Below are positions 7,577 through 16,541 of a stretch of 64,000 nt of DNA, in pieces (positions within the stretch are counted from its first letter, which is position 1; the number at the start of each line of letters is the position of its first letter). Position numbers and translations under genes: made by a program. Source of the stretch: Streptomyces niveus (GTDB lineage: Bacteria; Actinomycetota; Actinomycetes; Streptomycetales; Streptomycetaceae); contig NZ_CP018047.1 in NCBI RefSeq assembly GCF_002009175.1, forward strand, positions 3,348,001 through 3,412,000, written 5' to 3'. Below the pieces are notes generated by a model, which was not told the origin of the DNA, did not search any database, and saw nothing but the letters and a program-made list of their open reading frames with translations.

Positions 7577-9271
7577 ATGATCGGACGGTGGGCCCTGGCC
7601 CCGGCGGAGGGTGGCGGTGCCTGGCTCGTGCCGCTGGGCGCGGACGCGCGCCCCGCCGGTGCGGTGCTGCGCGAGCCCGATCTCGTCGAGGCGGTCAGGG
7701 CGCGGCTGCCCGAGGTCACGCGGTGGGTGTGGCGGTCCACCGCCGAGCTGGCGCCCCGGCTGCTGGCGGCCGGTGTCCGGGTCGAGCGGTGTTACGACAT
7801 CGAGGCGGCGGAGCTGCTGCTCCTCGGCCATGAGGGGCGGCTCGGGGAGCCCCGGTCGGCCGCCGCCGCCTGGGCGCGGCTGCGGCGGGGGCCCGTACCG
7901 CCCGATCCGCCGCCGCGCGCCGCCGAGCCCGGTTCGCAGTCCTCGCTCTTCGAGCCGCAGGCGGGCACGGACGTGCCGTTCGAGGGACTGCTGGAGGTGT
8001 ACGCGGAGCAGCAGCGCAGACATGACGCAGCGGGTGAGCCGGGCCGGATGCGGCTGCTGACGGCGTCGGAGTCGGCGGGGATGCTGGTGGCCGCCGAGAT
8101 GCACGCGGCGGGTCTGCCGTGGCGGGCGGATGTGCACCGCGCGCTGCTGGACGAGTTGCTGGGCGAGCGGTACGCGGGCGGGGGCGAGCCCCGGCGGCTG
8201 GCGGAGCTGGCCGACCAGGTGTCGGAGGCGTTCGGGCGGCGTGTGCGGCCCGATCTGCCGGCGGACGTGGTGAAGGCGTTCACCCGGGCCGGGTTCCAGG
8301 TGAGGTCGACGCGGCGGTGGGAACTGGAGGAGATCGATCACCCGGCGGTGGCTCCGCTGATCGAGTACAAGAAGCTGTACCGCATCTGGACGGCGCACGG
8401 CTGGAGCTGGCTCCAGGACTGGGTGCGGGACGGCCGGTTCCGCCCGGAGTATCTTCCGGGCGGTACGGTCTCCGGCCGCTGGACGACCAACGGCGGCGGC
8501 GCACTGCAGATCCCGCGCGTGATACGGGGAGCGGTCGTCGCCGACGAGGGCTGGCGGCTGGTCGTGGCGGACGCCGACCAGATGGAGCCGCGCGTCCTCG
8601 CCGCGATCTCGCGCGACCGGGGGCTGATGGAGGTCGCCGGGCATGACGACGATCTGTACAAGGTGCTGTCGGACCGCGCGTTCTCCGGCGACCGCGCGCA
8701 GGCGAAGCTCGCGCTGCTCGGCGCGATCTACGGCCAGACGTCGGGCGACGGTCTGAAGAATCTGGCCGCCCTGCGAAGACGGTTCCCGCAGGCCGTCGCG
8801 TATGTGGACGACGCGGCGCGGGCGGGCGAGGAGGGCCGGCTCGTACGGACCTGGCTGGGCCGGACGAGTCCGCCGGCGGCCGGTTCGGAGGACGGCGGCG
8901 GCGAGGCGGGCATCCCGCAGGAGTCCGGCGAAGCGGCTTCCGGCGACGGCGAGTTCACACCGGGGTACGCGTCGACGAACGCACGCGCGCGTGGCCGCTT
9001 CACGCGGAACTTCGTGGTGCAGGGCAGCGCGGCCGACTGGGCGCTGCTGATGCTGGCGGCGCTGCGGAGCGCGACCTCCGGGATGCGGGCGGAGCTGGTC
9101 TTCTTCCAGCACGACGAGGTGATCGTGCACTGCCCCCGGGAGGAGGCGGCGGACGTGGCGGTGGCGATCCGTGAGGCCGGTGAGCTGGCGGGCCGCATCG
9201 CCTTCGGGCGGACGCCGGTGCGGTTCCCGTTCACGACGGCCACGGTGGAGCGGTACTCGGACGCCAAGTGA
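7577..9271 (+). CDS. Bifunctional 3'-5' exonuclease/DNA polymerase family protein (PolA-like)
   Basis: 564-aa family-A polymerase-like protein of the short actinobacterial class that lacks a 5'-nuclease domain. The N-terminal half (1-230) sits where the proofreading domain would be, but clear DEDD exonuclease motifs are not visible. The polymerase half carries motif A (VADADQMEPRVLAAI, near residue 330), the O-helix motif B (QAKLALLGAIYGQTSGDG) and motif C (FFQHDEVIVH, near 511). The region between B and C has a Gly/Glu/Ser-rich insertion. The in vivo role of this class (repair or translesion synthesis) is uncertain. ATG 7577 gives the family N-terminus; no strong ribosome-binding site is visible. 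Confidence 0.88.
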   Translation: MIGRWALAPAEGGGAWLVPLGADARPAGAVLREPDLVEAVRARLPEVTRWVWRSTAELAPRLLAAGVRVERCYDIEAAELLLLGHEGRLGEPRSAAAAWARLRRGPVPPDPPPRAAEPGSQSSLFEPQAGTDVPFEGLLEVYAEQQRRHDAAGEPGRMRLLTASESAGMLVAAEMHAAGLPWRADVHRALLDELLGERYAGGGEPRRLAELADQVSEAFGRRVRPDLPADVVKAFTRAGFQVRSTRRWELEEIDHPAVAPLIEYKKLYRIWTAHGWSWLQDWVRDGRFRPEYLPGGTVSGRWTTNGGGALQIPRVIRGAVVADEGWRLVVADADQMEPRVLAAISRDRGLMEVAGHDDDLYKVLSDRAFSGDRAQAKLALLGAIYGQTSGDGLKNLAALRRRFPQAVAYVDDAARAGEEGRLVRTWLGRTSPPAAGSEDGGGEAGIPQESGEAASGDGEFTPGYASTNARARGRFTRNFVVQGSAADWALLMLAALRSATSGMRAELVFFQHDEVIVHCPREEAADVAVAIREAGELAGRIAFGRTPVRFPFTTATVERYSDAK

Positions 9272-9440
9272 GGCGGGGGCCGTAGAGGTGACCCGGCGGA
9301 CCGGAGGGGACCCGGTGCGGCGGTAAAAGGCTGGATCCGCGCTCGCCGGGCATTTACGATCCCCGGTGGGCATCGCGCGTCGGTCACCGGCCGGGTGAGG
9401 CGTGGAGGTTCCCGTGAGATGCCTCTGGAGGCATTCCACC

Positions 9441-9845
9441 GTGTCATCAGTACAGTTGAATCACACGATCGTGCACGCCCGCGACAACCGGGCTTCCGCC
9501 GAATTTCTGGCGAACATCCTGGATCTGGAGATCGGCACCGAATGGGGCCCCTTCATTCCGGTGGACACCGCGAACGGCGTCACTCTGGACTTCGCGACCG
9601 TCGATGAGAAGTCCATCGCACCGCAGCATTACGCGTTCCTCGTGCCCGAGGACGATTTCGACGGAATCTTCGGGCGCATCAAGGACGCGGGAGTCGATTT
9701 CTTCGGCGATCCGCACGGCAGGCTCCCGGGCCGGATCAACCACAACCACGGCGGCCGGGGCGTGTATTTCCTCGATCCGTCGGGTCACTACCTGGAAGTG
9801 ATCACGCAGCCGTACGACAACGTCGTGACGGACGCGGCAGGGTGA
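9441..9845 (+). CDS. VOC-superfamily (glyoxalase/dioxygenase fold) protein
   Basis: 134-aa single-domain vicinal-oxygen-chelate protein with the beta-alpha-beta-beta-beta repeat. Candidate metal ligands are His in LNHTIVHARDN, His in APQHYAFLV and Glu in GHYLEVI. The segment HNHGGRGVYFLDPSGHYLEVIT is typical of the dioxygenase-like branch. The substrate is unknown. The chosen GTG at 9441 has GGAGG nine bases upstream and begins VSSVQLNHTIV. A GTG at 9414 with its own GGAGG is a possible alternative adding nine residues. It is convergent with the GH3 gene. Confidence 0.85.
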   Translation: MSSVQLNHTIVHARDNRASAEFLANILDLEIGTEWGPFIPVDTANGVTLDFATVDEKSIAPQHYAFLVPEDDFDGIFGRIKDAGVDFFGDPHGRLPGRINHNHGGRGVYFLDPSGHYLEVITQPYDNVVTDAAG

Positions 9846-9937
9846 TGACTTCCGAATGACGGCGGCAGAGTGACGGCCGAGTAGTCATCGGGCCGTTCAC
9901 TGACATGTGACACCGTCGCAACTCCGCACTGAGGCAA

Positions 9938-9989
9938 GGGCGTTGGGGAATCACAGAGGGCCCCTGGTCCTCCGGGCTCCTCAACGCCC
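9938..9989. terminator. Possible terminator between convergent VOC and GH3 genes
   Basis: GGGCGTTG at 9938-9945 pairs with CAACGCCC at 9982-9989, enclosing a GC-rich interior that can also pair in part. It lies just past the GH3 stop on the minus strand. The structure is imperfect. Confidence 0.35.
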
Positions 9990-10005
9990 GTCCCGTCGAA
10001 CGGAG

Positions 10006-11580
10006 TCAGCGGCGCCCCGCCAGGAACTCCGCCGCCGCTACGCCGGAGACACGCGTCGCGCCGTGGGTGACCAGGTGGACGGCGCCGGGCGCCGCACCGT
10101 TCGGGACGCCCATCTCCACGACCACCGCGTCGGGCCGGCTGCCCAGCAGCCGCGCCATCGCCGCCGACATCCAGCCGTGCCGCGCCGCGTCCCGCACCAC
10201 GACGACCAGCGAACGCTCGGCGGCCGGATCGAGGCCCTTGCGGTCCAGCAGATCGCCGGACTCCCGCAGGTCGGCCTCCGTCAGCCGTACGGATGTGGTG
10301 CCGGGCAGCAGATCGCTCAGCGGCGCCGCCACACCCCACGGGGTCTGTCCGTCGACGGCCAGGTTCATCGTCGGCGACAGCTCCACCACATGGGGCGCGC
10401 CGACGAGCGGGAGCACCGGGCCCCGGTCCCGGCCGTCGTGCCCGCCCTGCCCGCCGCTCTCGCCCGGTCCGCCGTTCCCGCTCTGCCGGGTCAGCACGCG
10501 CAGCGCGCGCCGGGCGGCGACGAGGCCGATGTCGGACGCGGCGTCGTCGGTGGCCACGGCGCGCGTACGGCTGCCCGACCAGGCGGCGAACTCGGCGACC
10601 CGCGCCGCCGCTTCACTGATCCGCGCCTCGGGCAGGGTGCCGTCGAGCACCGCCTGGACGAGGGCGTCCCTGAGCTGGTCGAAGGTGGCCTCCCCGGCGT
10701 GCTCGCCGCCGACGCACACCGCGTCGGCGCCGCCCTTGACGGCCCGCACGGTGGCCCCGTCGATGCCGTAGCGGGCGGTGACCGCGCTCATCTCGATCCC
10801 GTCCGTCACCACCAGGCCGTCGAAGCCCAGTTCGCCGCGGAGCAGGTCCACGAGGATGCGGGGGCTCAGCGTGGCCGGCAGTTCGGGGTCGTACGCGGGC
10901 GCGAGCAGATGCGCGGTCATCACCACGCGTACGCCCGCCTCCATCGCGGCGACGAACGGCGGCAGCGCGGTGGCGGCGATCTCCTCCGCGCTCGCCGAGA
11001 CCTGCGGCAGACCGTGGTGGGAGTCGACCGAGGTGTCCCCGTGCCCGGGGAAGTGCTTGGCGCAGGCGGCGACGCCGGCCGACTGGAGCCCGCGGACCCA
11101 GGCGGCGGTGTGCCGGGAGACGACATCCGTACGGGCGCCGAAGGAGCGGGCGCCGATGACGGGGTTGAGGGGGTTGGAGTTGACGTCGGCGCTGGGCGCG
11201 TAGTTGAGGGAGATGCCGGCGGCGTGGAGTTCGCGCCCGATGTCACGGGCGACGGACTCCGTCAGATCGATGTCGTCCACGGCGCCGAGCGCGAGATTGC
11301 CGGGGCGGGAGGCGCCGGTCCAGGCTTCGAGCCGGGTGACGTCGCCGGCCTCCTCGTCGATGGCGATGATGAGGTCGCGGTTCTCCGCGCGTAGGCCGGC
11401 GGTGAGGCGCGCGACCTGTTCGGGATCCACGATGTTCCGGCCGAAGAGGACGACGGAGGTCAGACCGCCGCCCGCGATCCGGCGACGGACCCAGTCGGGC
11501 ACGGTCGTGCCCACGAATCCGGGTTGGAGCGTGGTCTCGGCGAGACGCGTCAGTCGGTCGTGACGGCTGCTCGGCTCCAT
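10006..11580 (-). CDS. Glycoside hydrolase family 3 beta-N-acetylhexosaminidase
   Basis: 524-aa enzyme releasing N-acetylglucosamine from chito-oligosaccharides or muropeptides. It has the GH3 (beta/alpha)8 domain in the first 330 residues, with NYAPSADVNSNPLNPVIGARSFG, the family signature KHFPGHGDTSVDSHHGLP (NagZ-type Asp/His dyad) and VVTDGIEM with the nucleophile Asp. An additional C-terminal alpha/beta domain (about 345-524) makes it longer than single-domain NagZ. No signal peptide is visible, so it probably acts in the cytoplasm. Start: ATG at 11580 with GGAGG seven bases upstream. It is monocistronic. Two DasR-like sites overlap its promoter, suggesting control by N-acetylglucosamine status. 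Confidence 0.9.
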   Translation of the reverse strand: MEPSSRHDRLTRLAETTLQPGFVGTTVPDWVRRRIAGGGLTSVVLFGRNIVDPEQVARLTAGLRAENRDLIIAIDEEAGDVTRLEAWTGASRPGNLALGAVDDIDLTESVARDIGRELHAAGISLNYAPSADVNSNPLNPVIGARSFGARTDVVSRHTAAWVRGLQSAGVAACAKHFPGHGDTSVDSHHGLPQVSASAEEIAATALPPFVAAMEAGVRVVMTAHLLAPAYDPELPATLSPRILVDLLRGELGFDGLVVTDGIEMSAVTARYGIDGATVRAVKGGADAVCVGGEHAGEATFDQLRDALVQAVLDGTLPEARISEAAARVAEFAAWSGSRTRAVATDDAASDIGLVAARRALRVLTRQSGNGGPGESGGQGGHDGRDRGPVLPLVGAPHVVELSPTMNLAVDGQTPWGVAAPLSDLLPGTTSVRLTEADLRESGDLLDRKGLDPAAERSLVVVVRDAARHGWMSAAMARLLGSRPDAVVVEMGVPNGAAPGAVHLVTHGATRVSGVAAAEFLAGRR

Positions 11581-11633
11581 GCGGATCCTCCGAAGGCGCA
11601 TCGCTCGGCCGGCTCAGCGAACCGCCCTTGAAC

Positions 11634-11681
11634 TTGGTACAGGCCAATCGGGATGTTGGCTCAGACCAATAGGTGTGTCAA
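11634..11681 (-). promoter_or_regulatory. GH3 promoter with two DasR-like operators
   Basis: On the minus strand a TTGACA -35 (11676-11681) is followed after 17 bp by CAACAT at 11653-11658 as a weak -10. Two 14-bp near-palindromes, TTGGTACAGGCCAA (11634-11647) and TTGGCTCAGACCAA (11656-11669), lie over the -10/spacer and just downstream. Each matches 9 of 12 positions of the DasR core TGGTCTAGACCA. Their centres are 22 bp apart, about two helical turns. This fits repression by the GntR-family regulator DasR, or a relative. Confidence 0.6.
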
Positions 11682-11836
11682 GGAGGTATCGGGCTGCCGC
11701 GTTGTACGCACTCGACCCGGAAGCAGATGGATTGGACCGTTCATGAATATTTGGTGAGGCTTCGAGGGAGCGGCTGGGCAGGAGCCGGGCTCGCGGGTAC
11801 GGCCGGTTCTCATCCGCCGGCTGGGCGCCGGGAGTG

Positions 11837-12478
11837 TCACATCCCGAAGAGTGCCAACGACGGCTGAAGACCGTGCAGTTCGACCGGGACGGTGCGGTGC
11901 GCCTCCCATCCCGCACGGTCCAGGCGCAGCCGCACCTGGGTGCGGGCCGCACCCCGTACCGACACGGTCGCCAGCCCGTCCGGGCGGTAACCGAGCTTCT
12001 CCGAGACGCGCAGCGACCGCGAGTTGTCGGTCATCGCCGACGACGTCAGATACCGCGCGCCCAGCCCCTCGAACGCCAGGTGCAGCGCCGCCGCCCGCAT
12101 CTCCGTACCGATTCCGCGCCCTTGGTGCGCCTGCCCCAGCCACGAGCCGGTGTGCGCCTCACCGGTCACCGCGAAGTCCACCGCACCCAGGTCCTGGCGC
12201 CCGACGACCGTCCCGTCGCAGCTGACGGCCAGGCTCAGCGTCCAGTCCCGCGCGGTCCAGGCCGCCACGGTGCCGAGCAGATGCTGGAAGGTCGCCCGCC
12301 CGCGTTCCTCCGGGCTCGCGTCCGTCCACGGGATCGAGAACGGCATCCGGTCCTCGTCGTGCACCCCGTCGGCGGCGACGGCCGCCAGTTCGGACAGGCT
12401 CTCCAGATCCGGGAGCCGCAGCTCAAGACGCGGGGTGGTGATCCGGAGTCCGTACAGAGGCCAGAAATGAGCGTCCAT
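11837..12478 (-). CDS. GNAT family N-acetyltransferase
   Basis: 213-aa acetyl-CoA-dependent acetyltransferase of the RimJ/RimL-like branch, recognised from the start LYGLRITTPRLELRLPD, the acetyl-CoA pyrophosphate loop QAHQGRGIGTEMRAAALHLAF and the downstream MTDNSRSLRVSEKLGY. The acceptor is unknown: a ribosomal protein, peptide or small amine. ATG 12478 is preferred because it begins directly at the domain; the ribosome-binding site is weak. It lies 41 bp downstream of the ABC permease gene on the same strand, so it may be the last gene of the PadR-controlled operon. Confidence 0.87.
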   Translation of the reverse strand: MDAHFWPLYGLRITTPRLELRLPDLESLSELAAVAADGVHDEDRMPFSIPWTDASPEERGRATFQHLLGTVAAWTARDWTLSLAVSCDGTVVGRQDLGAVDFAVTGEAHTGSWLGQAHQGRGIGTEMRAAALHLAFEGLGARYLTSSAMTDNSRSLRVSEKLGYRPDGLATVSVRGAARTQVRLRLDRAGWEAHRTVPVELHGLQPSLALFGM

Positions 12479-12519
12479 GAACGGAGCCTGCCGAACCGGC
12501 CGTCGGGGTGTCGAGTGGA

Positions 12520-14967
12520 TTACTCCGTACGCAGACCGTCCGGCCGCATCATCCGCCACAGCGACGGCATGCTCGCCACCGTCACCAGCATGATCACCGC
12601 GGCTCCGACCGCCGCGTACGGGACGAAGACCCACCAGTCACCGATCGACTTCCCGATGATCCCCAGCATGAAGTCCCCCAGGACCAGACCGCCGGCGAGC
12701 GCGAGCCCGGTGCCCAGCACGACCGGCACGGCCGTCTGCCACAGCACCGACCAGGCGAGCGTCCGGCGCCGTGTGCCGAAGGCCACCAGGACCGACAACA
12801 TCCGCTTCCGCTCGCGCAGTTGCTCGATCTGGGAGACCAGCAGGCTCGCCGCGATCAGCATCATCGTGAGGGTGCCGCCCACGAGCAGCCCGGTCTGGAC
12901 GCTCCCGTACTGCTTGTCGCGCTCCAGGTTCTTGAGCGCGTTGATCCGCAGCGTCGGATCGATGCCCGCCGCAGTTCCGCGTACGTACTCCGCCGCGTCG
13001 GTCACCTCCGGGTCGACCTTGATCGATGCCCTGACCGTGGTCGACGGCAGGGCGCGGGAGCCGAGGGCGCCCGGTGTGACCAGGATTCCGTCGTGCAGGT
13101 CGCCCATCGGATCGGGGGAAGTCACCACCTTGCGGGCCGACTTGGGCAGGGTCCACAGCACGGGCTTGCCCGTGCGTGCCCCGTCGCTCCCGGTCAGATC
13201 GATCGGTCTGCCGGGGACGGCGGCCTCGTCGGTGCGGTCGTTCTGCTCCTTCACCCCCGCCGAGCCGACCTTCTTGGCCGCCCTGGCGTCGAGGTGGGCG
13301 ACGAAGGCGTCCCCGTCCCGACAGGAGGGCAGCCGGGCGATCTCCTTCAGCGTGGCGCAGGTTCCCACGGTCAGGGTCGTGATCGGCTGCCAGCCCTGCT
13401 CCGTGGGGTCGCCGGTCCCGGCCACATAGGACTCGACCGTGCCGATGACCTTGGTGACCCCCTTGGTCCCCCGGAAGTCCTCGATCATCCGCTCCGCGAG
13501 CGCGGAGTCGCCGTAGTCGCTGGAGACGTAGAAGTCGGCGCGCTCGGTGTCCTGTCCCGTGAGCTGGAGGAAGTCCTTCTGCATCGCGCCGAACATCATC
13601 TGGAGGGCGATGGCACCCGCCACGGCGACGGTGATGCCGCTCACCGCCCGCGCCGCCGTACCGCTGCTCAACTGAAGCCTGCGGATGGCCAGTTGCCAGG
13701 CCACCGGTCCGCCGCGCAGCCGTGCGACCGCCGCGTCGACCAGCCAGGGCAGCAGCCCGACGAGCCCGATCAGCACACAACTGGCGCCCGCCACGATGGG
13801 AAACGGCCCGACCGTCGGCGTCAACTCGTCCACACGCCCGGTCGACGCGAGGATGGCGACGCCGATGACGGGCAGCAGTAGCCGCCACCAGAGCCGGCGC
13901 CTGCGCAGACCGGTGTTCCGTACGACGCCGAGCGGCTCGATGGCCACCGAACTCAGCGCGGACTGGGTGACCACGACGGCGGCGACCGGCACCGCGAGCA
14001 GGATGAGCAGGGCGAGCGAGGGCACCGGGCTCACGTCGGACGGGAAGGCGCTGAATCCCCAGAGCCGTACGTGGCCCACGATCTGACGGAGCATCAGGAA
14101 CAGTGCGGAGCCGACGGCCAGCCCGAGCACGGCGCCGAACAGGGTCTCCCCCGCCGCGATCCGCCGCACCGTCCTGGCGTCGGCCCCCACCAGCCGCAGC
14201 GCCGCCAGCCTGCGGTCCCTGCGGTCGCCGCCGAAGCGGACGGCGGTGGCGATGAAGATCGTCACCGGCACCAGCAGCACCACGCACATCAGGATGACCA
14301 GCACCATGAGCAGCGGATCGAACGGTGGGGTGGACTCGTCGACCCCGTAGCCGGCCGACCGGATGCCGACGCCCTCGACGGTCAGCGTCGAACTGCCGGT
14401 GTAGAAGCGCAGTTCGCCGGGGTCGACCAGACCCGCGTCGCCGACCGTGCCGACGATCCGTTCGTCCAGCCGCTGCGCCAGCAGCGCGCCTTCGGACGTC
14501 CCGAGCAGTTCGCGCAGCGCGGGCGAGACGACCATCTCGCCGGGACCGGGGATCTTCGCGACGCCGGGTGGCGGCGGCGCGTTCGCACCCTCCGGGCGCA
14601 GCAGCAGCCCGGTCACGGGGTCGCCGCGGTACTCGGTGCTCGCCTCGGCCCACAGGAAGGTGCTGTCCGTGCTGCCCTTGCCGGGCTTCTGCGAGCTCGC
14701 GTTCGTCGTCTCGCGCGCCTGGGTGCGGTTCTCGCGGGTGTCGAGAAGGTGCGGTACGGCGGCGGCGGCGAAGAGCAGCGCGACACCGAGGCCGATACCG
14801 AGCGCGGTCAGCGCCGTACGGGCCCAGCCCTCCCGGCCGCCGGACACGGCGAGGCGCATGCCGAGCACGAGGTCGCGCGCCCAGGCGCGCACGCCGGTGG
14901 GAGTGGCGGCCGGGGACGGCCGGGGCGGCGGGGAGTGCGGAGGCGCCTCCCGGTCGAGGAGCGTCAT
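12520..14967 (-). CDS. ABC transporter permease with FtsX domains
   Basis: 815-aa integral membrane protein with the MacB/FtsX-type permease layout. It has an N-terminal membrane helix after GREGWARTALTALGIGLGVALLFAAAAV, a large extracytoplasmic domain, one group of membrane spans at about 225-440 and a second FtsX core at the C-terminus. The product forms the membrane part of an exporter with the ATPase encoded just upstream; ATG 14967 overlaps that gene's stop as ATGA. Proteins of this type export peptides or antibiotics or respond to envelope stress. The substrate is unknown. Confidence 0.88.
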   Translation of the reverse strand: MTLLDREAPPHSPPPRPSPAATPTGVRAWARDLVLGMRLAVSGGREGWARTALTALGIGLGVALLFAAAAVPHLLDTRENRTQARETTNASSQKPGKGSTDSTFLWAEASTEYRGDPVTGLLLRPEGANAPPPPGVAKIPGPGEMVVSPALRELLGTSEGALLAQRLDERIVGTVGDAGLVDPGELRFYTGSSTLTVEGVGIRSAGYGVDESTPPFDPLLMVLVILMCVVLLVPVTIFIATAVRFGGDRRDRRLAALRLVGADARTVRRIAAGETLFGAVLGLAVGSALFLMLRQIVGHVRLWGFSAFPSDVSPVPSLALLILLAVPVAAVVVTQSALSSVAIEPLGVVRNTGLRRRRLWWRLLLPVIGVAILASTGRVDELTPTVGPFPIVAGASCVLIGLVGLLPWLVDAAVARLRGGPVAWQLAIRRLQLSSGTAARAVSGITVAVAGAIALQMMFGAMQKDFLQLTGQDTERADFYVSSDYGDSALAERMIEDFRGTKGVTKVIGTVESYVAGTGDPTEQGWQPITTLTVGTCATLKEIARLPSCRDGDAFVAHLDARAAKKVGSAGVKEQNDRTDEAAVPGRPIDLTGSDGARTGKPVLWTLPKSARKVVTSPDPMGDLHDGILVTPGALGSRALPSTTVRASIKVDPEVTDAAEYVRGTAAGIDPTLRINALKNLERDKQYGSVQTGLLVGGTLTMMLIAASLLVSQIEQLRERKRMLSVLVAFGTRRRTLAWSVLWQTAVPVVLGTGLALAGGLVLGDFMLGIIGKSIGDWWVFVPYAAVGAAVIMLVTVASMPSLWRMMRPDGLRTE

Positions 14968-15815
14968 GCCGCGCGCCCCACGCGGCCGCGACCGCCACCG
15001 CCGGCGCCCTGACCGCCGCCGGTGCCCTGGCCGCCGCCGAGGTAGTGGTCGATGTCGCGCGTCTTCCCGTCCCGTACGACGACCTCGCGGTCGGAGTACG
15101 CGGCGACCCGCACCTCGTGCGTCACCAGGACGACGGCCGTGCCCGCCGACCGGGCCGCGCCCGTCAGCAGCTCCATCACGCGTTCACCGTTGAGCGAGTC
15201 GAGCGCACCGGTCGGCTCGTCGGCGAAGAGCACCCGTGGCGAGGTGACGAGCGAGCGGGCGACGGCGATGCGCTGCCCCTGACCGCCGGAGACCTCGCCG
15301 GGGCGCTGGGCCCGGACGTCGGTGACCTCCAGCCGCTCCATCCACTCCAGCGCGATCCGCTCCGCCTCCTTGCGGCGGGTGCCGCTCAGACGCAGCGGCA
15401 GCGCCACGTTCTCCAGACAGGTCAGTTCGGGTACGAGCTGGCCGAACTGGAAGACGAAGCCGAAGTCTGTACGGCGCAGGGTGCTGCGCGCGCCGTCGGA
15501 CAGGTCCGTGATGTCGCGGCCCTGGTAGGTGATGGACCCGGAGTCGGCGGGCACGATGCCGGCGAGGCAGTGCAGCAGCGTCGACTTGCCGGATCCCGAC
15601 GGGCCCATGACGGCGACGACCTCACCGGCGTGGATGGAGAACGAGGCGCCGTCGAGGGCGGGGGTGGCGCCGTACGTCTTGCGCAGGTCGTACGCGGTGA
15701 GCAGCGAGCCCTCGGGGGCCGCCGGGGTGCCGGGGGCTCGGGACGCGGACGACGCCGACCCCGAGGCGACCGACGCGGACGATGCCCCGGACGGGGACGA
15801 GGACGCGGCGCTCAT
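14964..15815 (-). CDS. ABC transporter ATP-binding protein (MacB/LolD type)
   Basis: 283-aa ATPase subunit. Walker A is GPSGSGKST, the Q-loop lies in FVFQFGQLVPELT, the signature is VSGGQGQR, Walker B is VLFADEP and the H-loop is VTHE. Low-complexity Ser/Ala-rich N-terminal (about 30 residues) and Gly-rich C-terminal tails flank the domain. It powers the FtsX-type permease encoded immediately downstream. Its start overlaps the stop of the PadR gene (ATGA at 15812-15815), and its stop overlaps the permease start in the same way, so the three genes are translationally coupled. Confidence 0.92.
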   Translation of the reverse strand: MSAASSSPSGASSASVASGSASSASRAPGTPAAPEGSLLTAYDLRKTYGATPALDGASFSIHAGEVVAVMGPSGSGKSTLLHCLAGIVPADSGSITYQGRDITDLSDGARSTLRRTDFGFVFQFGQLVPELTCLENVALPLRLSGTRRKEAERIALEWMERLEVTDVRAQRPGEVSGGQGQRIAVARSLVTSPRVLFADEPTGALDSLNGERVMELLTGAARSAGTAVVLVTHEVRVAAYSDREVVVRDGKTRDIDHYLGGGQGTGGGQGAGGGGRGRVGRAA

Positions 15816-16336
15816 CGGCGTACCTCCTCGGCGAGCCTGTCCAGGCGCGCGGCCGTCAGTTCCAGCCAGCGCAGATCCGCCTCCAGATGGAACAGCGCGT
15901 GGTCGCAGATGAGCTGGTCGGAGAGGTCGCCGTGCCGCTTGCGCTCGGTCAGGACGCGCATCAGCCGCAGATGCTCGGCCCGCTGTGTGTCGAGCAGATC
16001 GGCGGCGCTGCGGCCGGTGAGCAGCGAGATGACGACCTTCGTGTAGAGGGTCGACTGGAGATACGGTTCCGGCTTCTCCGGCTGCGCGAGCCAGCGCTCG
16101 ACGTCGGTGATGCCGGCTTCGGTGATCGCGTACCGCTTTCGCTCGGGCCCCCCGCCGGCCTCCACACCGTCGACCTCGACGAGCCCGTTCTTCAGCAGCC
16201 GGGACATGGTCGAGTAGACCTGTCCGTAGTGCAGGGGGCGATCGTGGCCGAAGGAGTCGTCGAAGGCTCGCTTCAGGTTGTAGCCGTGCTGAGGGCCTGA
16301 TTCGAGAAGCCCGAGGAGGGTGTGTCCGATTGACAT
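15812..16336 (-). CDS. PadR family transcriptional regulator
   Basis: 174-aa repressor with an N-terminal PadR winged helix (MSIGHTLLGLLESGPQHGYNLKRAF...HYGQVYSTMSRLLKNGLVE) and a C-terminal Vir-like helical dimerisation domain (about 95-174). It is the first gene of an operon with the ABC ATPase and permease, so it probably autoregulates and induces the exporter when it binds the exporter's substrate. ATG 16336 begins the conserved N-terminus; the longer frame extending to 16972 is spurious. A TATACA/TGTATA palindrome 22 bp upstream is the probable operator. Confidence 0.92.
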   Translation of the reverse strand: MSIGHTLLGLLESGPQHGYNLKRAFDDSFGHDRPLHYGQVYSTMSRLLKNGLVEVDGVEAGGGPERKRYAITEAGITDVERWLAQPEKPEPYLQSTLYTKVVISLLTGRSAADLLDTQRAEHLRLMRVLTERKRHGDLSDQLICDHALFHLEADLRWLELTAARLDRLAEEVRR

Positions 16337-16358
16337 GGCGAACACTCTACACACCGCG

Positions 16359-16375
16359 TATACATGCCGTGTATA
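16359..16375. promoter_or_regulatory. PadR operator candidate
   Basis: A perfect inverted repeat, TATACA-TGCCG-TGTATA, lies between the PadR gene and the divergent polysaccharide lyase gene. It is AT-rich against a very GC-rich background and sits where the PadR operon promoter is expected. Confidence 0.6.
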
Positions 16376-16541
16376 GCGATACGGCAACGAACCACCGGAA
16401 CACCTCTGAGCTGCCCTTTTCCTCTCCCGGCCGCTGCCGTCGGCCTTGACCGCAGACGTGGGCCCCGCCGATTCATTGACAGGCCCAACCCCGGTTGTTT
16501 GGATGCGGCAAGCGCTTTCTGGCCGAGTTTGGAGCATTGCC

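Noticed and set aside
7550..9439. Open frame of about 629 codons on the minus strand
   Set aside because: Shadow of the polymerase-family gene; Arg/Pro/His-rich translation without a domain.
9788..10339. 183-codon ORF on the minus strand between the VOC and GH3 genes
   Set aside because: Overlaps the GH3 gene in another frame on the same strand; Gly/Arg/Ala-rich, no motif.
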